Positions 40,923 to 49,420 of a stretch of 64,000 nucleotides of DNA are shown in pieces. The stretch is from Sphingobium abikonense NBRC 16140 (GTDB taxonomy: Bacteria > Pseudomonadota > Alphaproteobacteria > Sphingomonadales > Sphingomonadaceae): NCBI RefSeq assembly GCF_001598335.1, contig NZ_BCYT01000003.1:1-64000 (forward strand), given 5' to 3'. The notes beneath the pieces were generated by a model, which did no database searches, was not told the origin of the DNA, and saw nothing but the letters and a program-made list of their open reading frames with translations. A program made the translations under genes and the position numbers. The stretch's first letter is position 1; each line of letters opens with the position of its first letter.

Positions 40923-41893
40923 CGATGCACGGCGATCACCATCACGACAATGACCACGATCACGCACATGATCATGACGCGCCGCCGCCTCTGCCCACCG
41001 CGACGCCGGGGGAGGCGGAGGAAAGCCATTATTTCGACCATATCTATCTGAGCGCGGGGCATGATCGTAACGCGCGCCGCACCATATGGGTGGTGTGGCT
41101 GACCGCCGCGACGATGGTGGTAGAGATTGCGTTCGGCTGGCTCACAGGATCAATGGCGTTGCTGGCCGATGGGTTTCACATGGCGACCCATGCCGGCGCG
41201 CTGGCGGTGGCGGCCTATGGCTATGCACGCCGTCACGCCCGCAATCCGCGCTTCACCTTTGGCACGGGCAAGGTTGGCGACCTGTCGGGTTTCGCGTCCG
41301 CTTTGCTGCTGGGCGTCACCGCCCTGTTCATCGCGGTCGAATCGATCCTGCGGTTCTTTGAGCCGGTGCAGGTGGCGTTCGGCGAAGCGACGCTGGTGGC
41401 GGTCATCGGCCTGGTCATCAACATCGCGAGCGCGCTGCTGCTGGGGCACGACCATAGCCATGCCGATGGGGACGCGCACGGCCATGTCCATGCGGACAAT
41501 AATATGCGCGCGGCCTATATCCATGTGCTGACCGATGCGCTGACGTCGGTGCTGGCGATCGCGGCGCTGCTGGCAGGGCGCTATATGGGCTGGTGGTGGC
41601 TGGACCCGGCGGTCGGCCTGCTGGGCGCGGTGGTCATCGCCCGCTGGGCCTGGGGGCTGATGCAGGATACGGCCGCAATCCTGCTCGATACCGCCGAGCC
41701 GGCGCTGATGGCGCGGCTGCGACTGGAGGCGGAAGCCGAAGGGGCGACGATCCGCGACCTGCATGTCTGGCGGATCGGCCCGCATGCCCATGCCGCGATC
41801 CTGAGCCTTGCGCCGGGCGCCGATGGCGCAGCGGTGCGCGCGCGGATCAAGGCGCTGCCGCGCATGGAGCATGTGACGGTGGAGTGCGGATGA
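40919..41893 (+). CDS. dmeF: Cation diffusion facilitator, DmeF-type Co2+/Ni2+ exporter
   Basis: 324 residues from ATG at 40919, overlapping the regulator stop (ATGA). His/Asp-rich N-terminus (about 13 His in the first 25 residues) and a second His-rich loop (GHDHSHADGDAHGHVHAD) are typical of DmeF. About six membrane helices with transport motifs LLADGFHMATHAG and YIHVLTDALTSVLA, and a C-terminal cytoplasmic domain (IRDLHVWRIGPHAHAAILSL). Exports divalent metal using the proton gradient. Confidence 0.92.
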   Translation: MTMHGDHHHDNDHDHAHDHDAPPPLPTATPGEAEESHYFDHIYLSAGHDRNARRTIWVVWLTAATMVVEIAFGWLTGSMALLADGFHMATHAGALAVAAYGYARRHARNPRFTFGTGKVGDLSGFASALLLGVTALFIAVESILRFFEPVQVAFGEATLVAVIGLVINIASALLLGHDHSHADGDAHGHVHADNNMRAAYIHVLTDALTSVLAIAALLAGRYMGWWWLDPAVGLLGAVVIARWAWGLMQDTAAILLDTAEPALMARLRLEAEAEGATIRDLHVWRIGPHAHAAILSLAPGADGAAVRARIKALPRMEHVTVECG

Positions 41894-41902
41894 ACCGCCC
41901 GC

Positions 41903-42331
41903 TTATTGCGGCTTGAGCGCATCCATGATCTGGCGCACCGGGCTGATATCATAGCCTGCCGCGGCCGCCTGTGCCGCCAGAACGTCGGGATGATCGCCCG
42001 CCCGCGCGCGGGTCAGTGCCCAGAGCAGCGTGCTGCGCGTGCCCGACCGGCAATAGGCCAGCATCTTGCCATCGCCTGTCTGGTCCAGCGCCTGCGCCAT
42101 GCCATCAAGCTGCCAGGGGGCAAAGCCGCCATGGGCGACCGGCACGGCGATATAGTCGATGCCGGCCTTCAACGCCGCCGCCTCGATCTCCGCGCCGTTG
42201 ACCTGCCCCGGCTCTTCATCGTCGGGCCGGTTGTTGACGATCATCGTCACGCCCTGCGCTTTTGCTTCAGCGACTTGCTCCACGCTGATCTGCGGGGCCA
42301 CGAGGATGCGGTCGGTGAGCGTACGGAACAT
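41903..42331 (-). CDS. TIGR01244/DUF442 protein tyrosine phosphatase-like protein
   Basis: 142 residues from ATG at 42331 (GGAG 8 bases upstream). The phosphatase loop is C94-RSGT-R99 in LAYCRSGTRSTLLW, with the Asp of NNRPDDEEPGQ as possible general acid. Family members occur alone or fused to beta-lactamase-like hydrolases (Blh) linked to sulfide response and biofilm. Convergent with dmeF, 9 bp apart. Confidence 0.88.
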   Translation of the reverse strand: MFRTLTDRILVAPQISVEQVAEAKAQGVTMIVNNRPDDEEPGQVNGAEIEAAALKAGIDYIAVPVAHGGFAPWQLDGMAQALDQTGDGKMLAYCRSGTRSTLLWALTRARAGDHPDVLAAQAAAAGYDISPVRQIMDALKPQ

Positions 42332-42438
42332 GGGGCTTCTCCTTCTGGGGCAGAGCGATGCCTTTCGATGGCCGCGCTGGCAAGGCCTTTGCGTCACCCG
42401 AAGGCGCGGCGGAGATGGTTCGGTTGCGCCGCCGGGGG

Positions 42439-44214
42439 TTAGAGGAACGGCCGGATGGCCGCCACAAAGGCGTCGCCATAGGCGTCGAGCTTCTTCTGGC
42501 CGATACCGCTGATGTGGCTAAGCTCGCGGATATTGGCCGGCCGCTGTTCGGCCATTTCGCGCAGCGTCGAATCGTGAAAGATGACATAGGGCGGCACGCC
42601 CTGGTCCTGCGCCAGTTCGCGGCGGCAGGCGCGCAGGGCGTCGAACAGCGGATCGCCCACGGGGTTGGCGTCCCCGCCGTTGCGGGCATTGCGGCGGCCG
42701 CGCCGTTCGCGCTTTGGCGGCACCAGGATGCGCACTTCCTCCTCACCGCGCAGGATCGGGCGGGCATTGGGGCCGAGCATCAGCCCGCCATGCTCCGTCG
42801 TTTCCAGCGCGTCGCGGACCAGCAAGGCGCGTTGCACCGGGCGCAGCAAGGTCGTTTCCTCTCCGCGCACGATGCCATGGACGGAGATGCGGTCATGGCC
42901 CCGTTCGCGCACCTTGTCATTGGCGGCGGCGGTCAAGACCGCTTCGATATGGCCTGCGCCAAAGCTCTGGCCGGTGCGATAGACGGCGGACAGATATTTG
43001 CGGGCGGTTTCCGTCGCGTCCACGCTGGCCGGGGGCGACAGGCAATTGTCGCAATTGCCGCAGCTGGGCGGCGGGTTTTCGCCGAAATGGCGCAGGAGGA
43101 TCGCGCGGCGGCATGTCGCGGTTTCGACCAGTGCGCCAAGCGCCGCGATGCGCGCGCGCTCGCCCGGCTGGCGGGCGGGTTCCAACTCACCGATGCGCAG
43201 GCGCGCGCGGGCGAAATCCTCCGCCCCCCAGAAAAGATGCGCGACCGCCGGTTCGCCATCGCGACCGGCGCGGCCCGATTCCTGATAATAGCCCTCGATC
43301 GACTTGGGCAGCCCGGCGTGCGCGACGAAGCGCACGTCGGGCTTGTCGATGCCCATGCCAAAGGCGACGGTGGCGACCATCACCATATCCTCGCTGGCGA
43401 TGAAGGCGGCCTGGTTGGCGGCGCGGGTCGCCGGGTCCATGCCGGCATGATAGGCGCGCACGGCTCGCCCGCCGCGCCCCAGCGTCTCGGCGAGCTTTTC
43501 GGTCGTGGCGCGGGTCTGGGCATAGACGACGCCGGGGCCGGGGTGCTGGGCGAGCAGGTCGGCCAGCTGGCGCGTCAGCCCCTCGCGCGGGTGAACGGCG
43601 TAGCGGATATTGGGCCGGTCAAAGCCCGAGATAATGAGGCCGTCTTCGGGAATGCCAAGCTGGACCAGAATGTCGGCGCGGGTATGCGCGTCCGCCGTCG
43701 CGGTGAGGGCAAGGCGCGGGACGCGCTGAAATTCGTCGAGCAGCGGGCGCAGCAGCCGATAGTCGGGGCGGAAATCATGGCCCCATTCGGACACGCAATG
43801 GGCTTCGTCGATGGCGAAAAGCGCGATCTTTGCCGAACGGAGCAGGTTACGGAAATTTTCCTGGCTGGCGCGTTCGGGCGCAACATAGAGCAGGTCAAGA
43901 TCGCCACCGCGCAACCGGTCCTGGGTTTCGCGCCAGTCTTGGTCCACGCTGGTCAGGCTGGCGGCGCGCAGGCCCACCGCATTGGCGGCGCGCAGCTGGT
44001 CGTGCATCAGCGCGATGAGCGGAGACACGACGATGCAGCAGCCATCCAGCGCCGCGGCGGGAAGCTGGTAACAAAGCGATTTGCCCGCACCCGTGGGCAT
44101 GATGGCCAGCGTCGGGCGGCCCGCCATGATGCGGCCCACCACCTGTTCCTGAACTCCGCGAAAGGCGGTGAAGCCGAAAATATCGTGGAGAAGCGTAGGG
44201 ATGTCGCGCGCCAT
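42439..44214 (-). CDS. recQ: ATP-dependent DNA helicase RecQ
   Basis: 591 residues. Helicase motifs: Walker A IMPTGAGKSLCYQLP (about 38-52), DEAHCVSEWGHDFRPDY, QESGRAGRDGEPA; zinc-binding Cys set around TCRRAILLRHFGENPPPSCGNCDNC; RQC and C-terminal HRDC (ALRACRRELAQDQGVPPYVIF, ISHISGIGQKKLDAYG). 3'-5' unwinding in recombination repair. Full length for the family. Confidence 0.96.
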   Translation of the reverse strand: MARDIPTLLHDIFGFTAFRGVQEQVVGRIMAGRPTLAIMPTGAGKSLCYQLPAAALDGCCIVVSPLIALMHDQLRAANAVGLRAASLTSVDQDWRETQDRLRGGDLDLLYVAPERASQENFRNLLRSAKIALFAIDEAHCVSEWGHDFRPDYRLLRPLLDEFQRVPRLALTATADAHTRADILVQLGIPEDGLIISGFDRPNIRYAVHPREGLTRQLADLLAQHPGPGVVYAQTRATTEKLAETLGRGGRAVRAYHAGMDPATRAANQAAFIASEDMVMVATVAFGMGIDKPDVRFVAHAGLPKSIEGYYQESGRAGRDGEPAVAHLFWGAEDFARARLRIGELEPARQPGERARIAALGALVETATCRRAILLRHFGENPPPSCGNCDNCLSPPASVDATETARKYLSAVYRTGQSFGAGHIEAVLTAAANDKVRERGHDRISVHGIVRGEETTLLRPVQRALLVRDALETTEHGGLMLGPNARPILRGEEEVRILVPPKRERRGRRNARNGGDANPVGDPLFDALRACRRELAQDQGVPPYVIFHDSTLREMAEQRPANIRELSHISGIGQKKLDAYGDAFVAAIRPFL

Positions 44215-44315
44215 GGCGCGGCCTTAGCGACTGGGGGAGGCAAGAGCTAGAGCGCAGCGCGGGGGGAGGGTTGGAATGTCCGCCGGGCAAGGGGGCAGGC
44301 CCTTCCGGAAAAAGG

Positions 44316-45830
44316 TCAGGCAGCCTTGCCTTTGAGCGCCTTTTGCCGGCGGCGCTGCACGGACGATCCGATGCCCATGGCTTCGCGATATTTGGCTACC
44401 GTGCGGCGGGCAATGTCCATGCCCTTGGCCCGCAGCATATCGACCAGCGTGTCGTCGGACAGGATCGCCTGCGGGTCTTCGGCGGAAATCAGCGCCTTGA
44501 TGTGGCTTTTGACCGCTTCGGCCGACACCGCGCCGTCGCCGCCCGAGGCCGCCACGCCGCTGGTGAAGAAATATTTGAGTTCGTACAGCCCGCGCGGGCA
44601 GGAAAGATATTTGTTCGACGTGACGCGGCTGACGGTGCTTTCGTGCATGCCGATCGCGTCGGCCACGGCCTTGAGCGTCAGGGGCTTCAAATGCGCGACG
44701 CCCTTTTGGAAGAACCCCTCCTGCTGGCGCAGGATTTCGCTCGCCACCTTGATGATCGTCTTCTGTCGCTGATCGAGCGCCTTCACCAGCCAGTTGGCGC
44801 TGGCCAGGCAGTCGGCGAGCCAGGCCTTGCTGTCCTTGTCCTGCTTGCCAGTCGACAGTTCGACATAATAGCTGCGGTTGACCAGCACGCGGGGCAGGGT
44901 GGCGCTGTTGATCTCTATCGCCCAGCCGTCGCTGGCCGGGCGAATGAAGAGGTCGGGCGTCACCGGCGCGGCGGTGGAAGAGGAAAAGCGCAGGCCGGGC
45001 TTGGGATCATAGCCGCGCAATTCGGCGATCATGTCGGCCATATCCTCTTCGTCCACACCGCAGATGCGGCGCAACTGGGGTAGCGCGCCCTTGGCCAAAA
45101 GGTCCAGATTGGCGAGCAGCCGCGCCATGCACGGATCGTGGCGATCCGCCTCCTTGGCTTGCAGCGCCAGGCATTCGGCCAGCGATCGCGCGCCAACGCC
45201 TGTGGGATCAAAGCCATGGATGACGTCCAGCACCCGCTCCACCTGATGAAGCGGCACGCCCAGGTCATGGGCGGTCGCCAGCAGGTTGGCTTCCAGATAG
45301 CCCGCTTCGTCGATCTGGCCGATCAGCTGCGACGCGATCAACAGGTCCATCCCCGCCAAAGCGGCGCGTGCCTGATCCATCAGATGCTCCTGCAAGCTGA
45401 CGTCCGGGGCGGCGAAACTGTCGAAATCGGGCGCATCCTCGGCATGGCCGCCGCCTATGGGCTCCGCACCGCCGCTGGCGCCCATTGCCGACGCGATCCG
45501 GTCGCTGGGACCATCATCTATGAAGGTTTCCGCCCCATGGTCGACGTCGAGCGGGCTGTCGGCCGCGCCAAGGCCTTGCGCGATCAGGTCGTCGCTGGCC
45601 CCGCTTTCGGCCGCAAGCGCCGGAGCCTCGACAATGCGGTCAATGCCGTCGGCCGGGATGGGCGCATCATCCGCGCCGGAGTCGAGCAACGGGTTTTTTT
45701 CCAGTTCGCTTGCGACAAAGGCGTCGAGTTCCAGGTTGGACAGCGCCAGCAGCTTGATCGCCTGCTGCAATTGCGGCGTCATCACCAGAGACTGGCTCTG
45801 GCGAATGTCGAGGCGCGGCCCCAGCGCCAT
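44316..45830 (-). CDS. rpoN: RNA polymerase sigma-54 factor RpoN
   Basis: 504 residues. Region I at the N-terminus (RQSQSLVMTPQLQQAIKLLALSNLEL), an acidic region II (about 50-130), core-binding and HTH regions, and the RpoN box ARRTVAKYREAMGI near the end that reads the -24 element. Also KYFFTSGVA and CLASANWLVKALDQR typical segments. Serves the glnK-amtB promoter in this window. 45 bp downstream of lptB. Confidence 0.97.
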   Translation of the reverse strand: MALGPRLDIRQSQSLVMTPQLQQAIKLLALSNLELDAFVASELEKNPLLDSGADDAPIPADGIDRIVEAPALAAESGASDDLIAQGLGAADSPLDVDHGAETFIDDGPSDRIASAMGASGGAEPIGGGHAEDAPDFDSFAAPDVSLQEHLMDQARAALAGMDLLIASQLIGQIDEAGYLEANLLATAHDLGVPLHQVERVLDVIHGFDPTGVGARSLAECLALQAKEADRHDPCMARLLANLDLLAKGALPQLRRICGVDEEDMADMIAELRGYDPKPGLRFSSSTAAPVTPDLFIRPASDGWAIEINSATLPRVLVNRSYYVELSTGKQDKDSKAWLADCLASANWLVKALDQRQKTIIKVASEILRQQEGFFQKGVAHLKPLTLKAVADAIGMHESTVSRVTSNKYLSCPRGLYELKYFFTSGVAASGGDGAVSAEAVKSHIKALISAEDPQAILSDDTLVDMLRAKGMDIARRTVAKYREAMGIGSSVQRRRQKALKGKAA

Positions 45831-45875
45831 CAGCCGGGCGCCCGATCAACAAAGAGAGGCCGCCCCCGACCCATC

Positions 45876-46661
45876 TTACAACTGGAAATTTTCGCCCAGA
45901 TACAGGCGACGGACTTCGGTGTTGGCGACCAGTTCGGTGGGATTGCCGGCAAACAGCACCTGACCGCCATAAATGATGCAGGCGCGATCGACGATTTCCA
46001 GCGTCTCGCGCACATTATGGTCGGTGATGAGGACGCCGATGCCCCGGTTCTTGAGGTCCTTTACCAGATCGCGAATGTCGGCGATCGACAGGGGGTCGAT
46101 ACCGGCAAAGGGTTCGTCGAGCAGCACGATTGAGGGGTTGGCCGCCAGCGCGCGGGCGATTTCGCAGCGGCGACGCTCGCCGCCCGACAGCGCCATGGCC
46201 GATGAATCGCGCAGCCGGGTGAGGCCGAATTCGTCGAGCAACTGTTCCAGCCGCGCGGCCCGCGCCGCCTTGTCCGGTTCGGCCAGTTCCAGCACCGCGC
46301 CGATATTCTGCGCGACGCTCAGCCCCCGAAAAATCGAGGTTTCCTGTGGCAGATAACCCAGGCCCAGGATCGCACGGCGATACATGGGCAGGCCGGTGAT
46401 ATCCTGACCGTCCAGCACGATGCGGCCGCGATCGGGGCGGACCAGCCCCATGACCGAATAGAAACAGGTCGTCTTGCCTGCGCCATTGGGGCCGAGCAGG
46501 CCGACCACTTCGCCCTTGCCCACGGTCAAGGACACGTCGGACAGCACCACGCGCTTGTCGTAGCTTTTGGCGATCGAGATGACGGACAGGCCATCGCCCA
46601 CTTCCTGCGGGGCAAGGGGGTGGGCCGGGGTCGGCCGGTCCTGAACGGTCACGTCGTGCAT
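45876..46661 (-). CDS. lptB: LPS export ABC transporter ATP-binding protein LptB
   Basis: 261 residues from ATG at 46661 (an in-frame ATG at 46697 is possible). Walker A GPNGAGKTT (57-65), signature ALSGGERRRCEIARAL, Walker B IVLLDEPFAGIDPLS, switch His in LITDHNVRETL. Powers lipopolysaccharide extraction with LptF/G. The pair lptB-rpoN is standard in proteobacteria; lptA/lptC, normally upstream, are absent here since an Lrp gene precedes. About 20 extra N-terminal residues compared with E. coli. Confidence 0.95.
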   Translation of the reverse strand: MHDVTVQDRPTPAHPLAPQEVGDGLSVISIAKSYDKRVVLSDVSLTVGKGEVVGLLGPNGAGKTTCFYSVMGLVRPDRGRIVLDGQDITGLPMYRRAILGLGYLPQETSIFRGLSVAQNIGAVLELAEPDKAARAARLEQLLDEFGLTRLRDSSAMALSGGERRRCEIARALAANPSIVLLDEPFAGIDPLSIADIRDLVKDLKNRGIGVLITDHNVRETLEIVDRACIIYGGQVLFAGNPTELVANTEVRRLYLGENFQL

Positions 46662-46770
46662 CCTGTCATCCTTGGCGAGCCATGGGTTCGCGCGCATGGA
46701 TTGGCAGTCCTCGCGCGGCTGGCAAGCTTTGTGCATGGTAACAGGATGGGAGCAAGAGTAAAATCCCGGC

Positions 46771-47244
46771 TCAGCGGATCGGCAAGGCTGTCTCATATTT
46801 GGTCGTCGACAGCGCAAATTGCGACGATGCGCCCGCGACCGATGGATGTTTGAGCAAGGTGCGCATCAGGAAATGTTCATAGTCCGCGACGTCGGACGCG
46901 ACGACGCGCAGCAGATAATCCCATTCGCCCGACATCGAATAGCATTCCATCACCTGTTCGTGGGCGCGCACAAAATCCTCGAACGCGGCAATGGCTTCGG
47001 CGGAAAATTCCTTCATCCGCACATGGCACAGCACGATGACGCCTTGCCCCAACGCGTTGGGATCAGCGATCCACACCGCGCGCTGCAACAGGCCCTGATC
47101 CTGCATCGCGCGGACGCGTCGCCAGCAGGACGGGCCGGTGCTGCCGACCCGTTCGGCGAGTTCGGCGTTGCTGAGCGTCGCGTCGCGCTGCAATTCCGAA
47201 AGGATACGGCGGTCTAGCGGGTCCAGACTGGATAGTTTTGTCAT
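46771..47244 (-). CDS. Lrp/AsnC family transcriptional regulator
   Basis: 157 residues. N-terminal HTH (LDPLDRRILSELQRDATLSNAELAERVG with SCWRRVRAM recognition helix) and C-terminal RAM effector domain (VMECYSMSGEWDYLLRVVASD). Divergent from phhA with 94 bp between, so it likely controls phenylalanine hydroxylase, as PhhR/Lrp-type regulators do elsewhere; effector probably an aromatic amino acid (inference). Confidence 0.93.
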   Translation of the reverse strand: MTKLSSLDPLDRRILSELQRDATLSNAELAERVGSTGPSCWRRVRAMQDQGLLQRAVWIADPNALGQGVIVLCHVRMKEFSAEAIAAFEDFVRAHEQVMECYSMSGEWDYLLRVVASDVADYEHFLMRTLLKHPSVAGASSQFALSTTKYETALPIR

Positions 47245-47338
47245 GTGGTTGCCTTATCACGAAAAAGGCTTTCAGTCAGGCAAGACGCGGCCGGGATTTT
47301 GAAAAGCATTTTCGCGCGTCATTTGCGATGATGGTCAC

Positions 47339-48208
47339 ATGGAGATGGACGTCCAAAATCCGCCCGCCGGCGCGGCAGCCGACTGGACAATCTCGCAGGA
47401 TTGGACCGCCTATGGCGTGGCCGATCATGCGATGTGGGACCGGCTGTTCGAACGACAGGCGGCCATGCTGGAGGAGCGGGTGGTCCCGGAATTTCTCCAA
47501 GGCCTCGACATTTTGCGCATGGACCGCCCGGGCATACCCGAATTTGCCGCGCTCAATGAGCGGCTCGGCGCAGCTACAGGCTGGGAAGTGATCGCGGTGC
47601 CGGGACTGGTGCCCGATCGTGTCTTCTTCGATCATCTTGCCAACCGGCGTTTCCCGGCCGGGCGGTTCATCCGTACGCCCGAACAGGAGGATTACCTTCA
47701 GGAACCGGATATTTTTCATGACGTCTTCGGTCATGTCCCGCTGCTCGCCAATCCGGTCTTCGCCGACTATATGCAGGCTTATGGACGCGGTGGCCTGCGC
47801 GCGGACGGAATGGGCGTGATCGCGAAGCTCGCGCGGCTTTACTGGTATACGGTCGAATTCGGCCTGATCCAGACGGATGCTGGCCTGCGCCTTTATGGCG
47901 CGGGAATCGTGTCGTCCAACGCGGAATCGCATTTCGCGCTGGAGGACCCGTCGCCCAACCGCATCGGCTTTGACCTGCGGCGGATCATGCGCACCCGCTA
48001 TCGCATCGACGATTTCCAGCAGAGCTATTTCGTCATCGACAGTTTCGAGCAATTGCTGGAGCAGACGACGCAAACGGACTTCGCGCCGTTTTACGCCGAT
48101 CTGGCCGCGCTGCCCGATTATGAAACCGACACCATCGCGCCTGAGGACCGCGTGCTGACGCGCGGAACCCAGGCCTATGCCCGACAGAAGGAAGAGGAGC
48201 CTTTATGA
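47339..48208 (+). CDS. phhA: Phenylalanine 4-monooxygenase
   Basis: 289 residues. Pterin-dependent aromatic amino acid hydroxylase converting phenylalanine to tyrosine. Iron ligands H127, H132 (FHDVFGHVPLL) and E173 (YWYTVEFGL); also GAGIVSSNAESHFAL. Monofunctional bacterial length. ATGA overlap with hppD shows a two-gene operon for phenylalanine/tyrosine breakdown. Confidence 0.97.
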   Translation: MEMDVQNPPAGAAADWTISQDWTAYGVADHAMWDRLFERQAAMLEERVVPEFLQGLDILRMDRPGIPEFAALNERLGAATGWEVIAVPGLVPDRVFFDHLANRRFPAGRFIRTPEQEDYLQEPDIFHDVFGHVPLLANPVFADYMQAYGRGGLRADGMGVIAKLARLYWYTVEFGLIQTDAGLRLYGAGIVSSNAESHFALEDPSPNRIGFDLRRIMRTRYRIDDFQQSYFVIDSFEQLLEQTTQTDFAPFYADLAALPDYETDTIAPEDRVLTRGTQAYARQKEEEPL

Positions 48209-49272
48209 CCGCCACCATGCTGGACCAGCAACCCGACATCACGTCCGCCAATCCGCTGGGCCTCAACGGGTTTGAATTTGTCGAATTCACCTCGCCCGAT
48301 CCCGAAGCGATGGCTGCGCAGTTCGAGGCGCTGGGCTTCACCGCGACGCATCGCCACCCGACCAAGAATATCACCCGCTACAAGCAGGGGCGCATCAACC
48401 TGATGCTGAACCGCGACGATGCCGGTCGCGTGGCGGCCTTTCGCGGGGTGCATGGCCCGTCCGCCAGCGCCATGGCCTTCCGCGTCGCCGATCCGCAGGC
48501 GGCGCTTGCCTGGGCGCTCGACCATGGGGCCAAGGCGACGGAAGAGGATGACACGGTGATCGAAGGGATTGGCGGCGCCTATCTCTATTTCATCAAGGAT
48601 GGCGAGGACCTTTATGCCAATTGGGCGGAGATGCCCGGCTGGCGTGAGAAAGAAGCGGTGAACAGTGTCGGGCTGGACCTGCTCGATCACCTGACCCACA
48701 ATGTCCGGCGCGGCCAGATGCGCGTCTGGAGCGAATTCTACCGCACGCTCTTCAATTTCGAGGAGCAGAAATTCTTTGACATCAAGGGGAAGGCGACTGG
48801 CCTCACCAGCCAGGCGATGATCGCGCCCGACCGTGCGATCCGTATCCCTTTGAATGAAAGCCAGGACGACAAGAGCCAGATCGAGGAGTTTATCCGCGAC
48901 TATCATGGCGAAGGCATCCAGCATCTCGCGCTCACCACCGACAATATCTATGAGACGGTCGAAAAGCTGAGGGCGCGCGGCGTGCGGCTGCAGGACACGA
49001 TCGAAACCTATTATGAACTGGTCGACAAGCGCGTGCCGGGGCATGGCGAGGATCTGGAACGCCTGCGCCGCAACCGCATCCTCATCGACGGCGATGTAGA
49101 GAGCGAGGGCATATTGCTCCAAATTTTCACGGAGAATATGTTCGGCCCGATCTTCTTCGAGATCATTCAGCGCAAGGGCAATGAAGGCTTTGGCAACGGC
49201 AACTTCCAGGCCCTGTTCGAAAGCATCGAACTCGACCAGATCCGCCGCGGCGTCATCAGCGTCGATAGCTGA
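48205..49272 (+). CDS. hppD: 4-hydroxyphenylpyruvate dioxygenase
   Basis: 355 residues. Converts 4-hydroxyphenylpyruvate to homogentisate. Iron-binding residues H162 (LDHLTHNV), H240 (GIQHLAL) and E319 (GPIFFEIIQRKG). Two glyoxalase-like halves. Product may feed catabolism or, through oxidation, pyomelanin. The aminotransferase and homogentisate dioxygenase genes are not in the window. Confidence 0.97.
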   Translation: MTATMLDQQPDITSANPLGLNGFEFVEFTSPDPEAMAAQFEALGFTATHRHPTKNITRYKQGRINLMLNRDDAGRVAAFRGVHGPSASAMAFRVADPQAALAWALDHGAKATEEDDTVIEGIGGAYLYFIKDGEDLYANWAEMPGWREKEAVNSVGLDLLDHLTHNVRRGQMRVWSEFYRTLFNFEEQKFFDIKGKATGLTSQAMIAPDRAIRIPLNESQDDKSQIEEFIRDYHGEGIQHLALTTDNIYETVEKLRARGVRLQDTIETYYELVDKRVPGHGEDLERLRRNRILIDGDVESEGILLQIFTENMFGPIFFEIIQRKGNEGFGNGNFQALFESIELDQIRRGVISVDS

Positions 49273-49330
49273 CGCATGCGGTTCCCGCGCTGCATGGCGC
49301 GGGAGCGTGCTGCGCTGTTCTAACAGATAA

Positions 49331-49413
49331 AATGGCGGCCGGTTCGGGATTGGAGAAAATCCCGGTCCGACCGCCATTGGAGCAAAGCGCGATGAGGAGA
49401 CACCGCGCTTTGC
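49331..49413. terminator. Two hairpins between convergent hppD and TonB receptor genes
   Basis: First: AATGGCGG (49331-49338) pairs with CCGCCATT (49371-49378), with inner CGGGATT/AATCCCG pairing. Second: perfect 10-bp arms GCAAAGCGCG / CGCGCTTTGC at 49382-49413, directly after the receptor stop. A smaller stem CCCGCGC/GCGCGGG lies at about 49282-49302. No long T run, so these may be rho-independent terminators of weak type or 3'-end stabilisers. Confidence 0.6.
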
Positions 49414-49420
49414 CGGGCAC

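Noticed and set aside
42358-44250. 630-codon open frame on + opposite recQ
   Set aside because: Shadow of recQ, which has all helicase motifs; no domain in the + frame.
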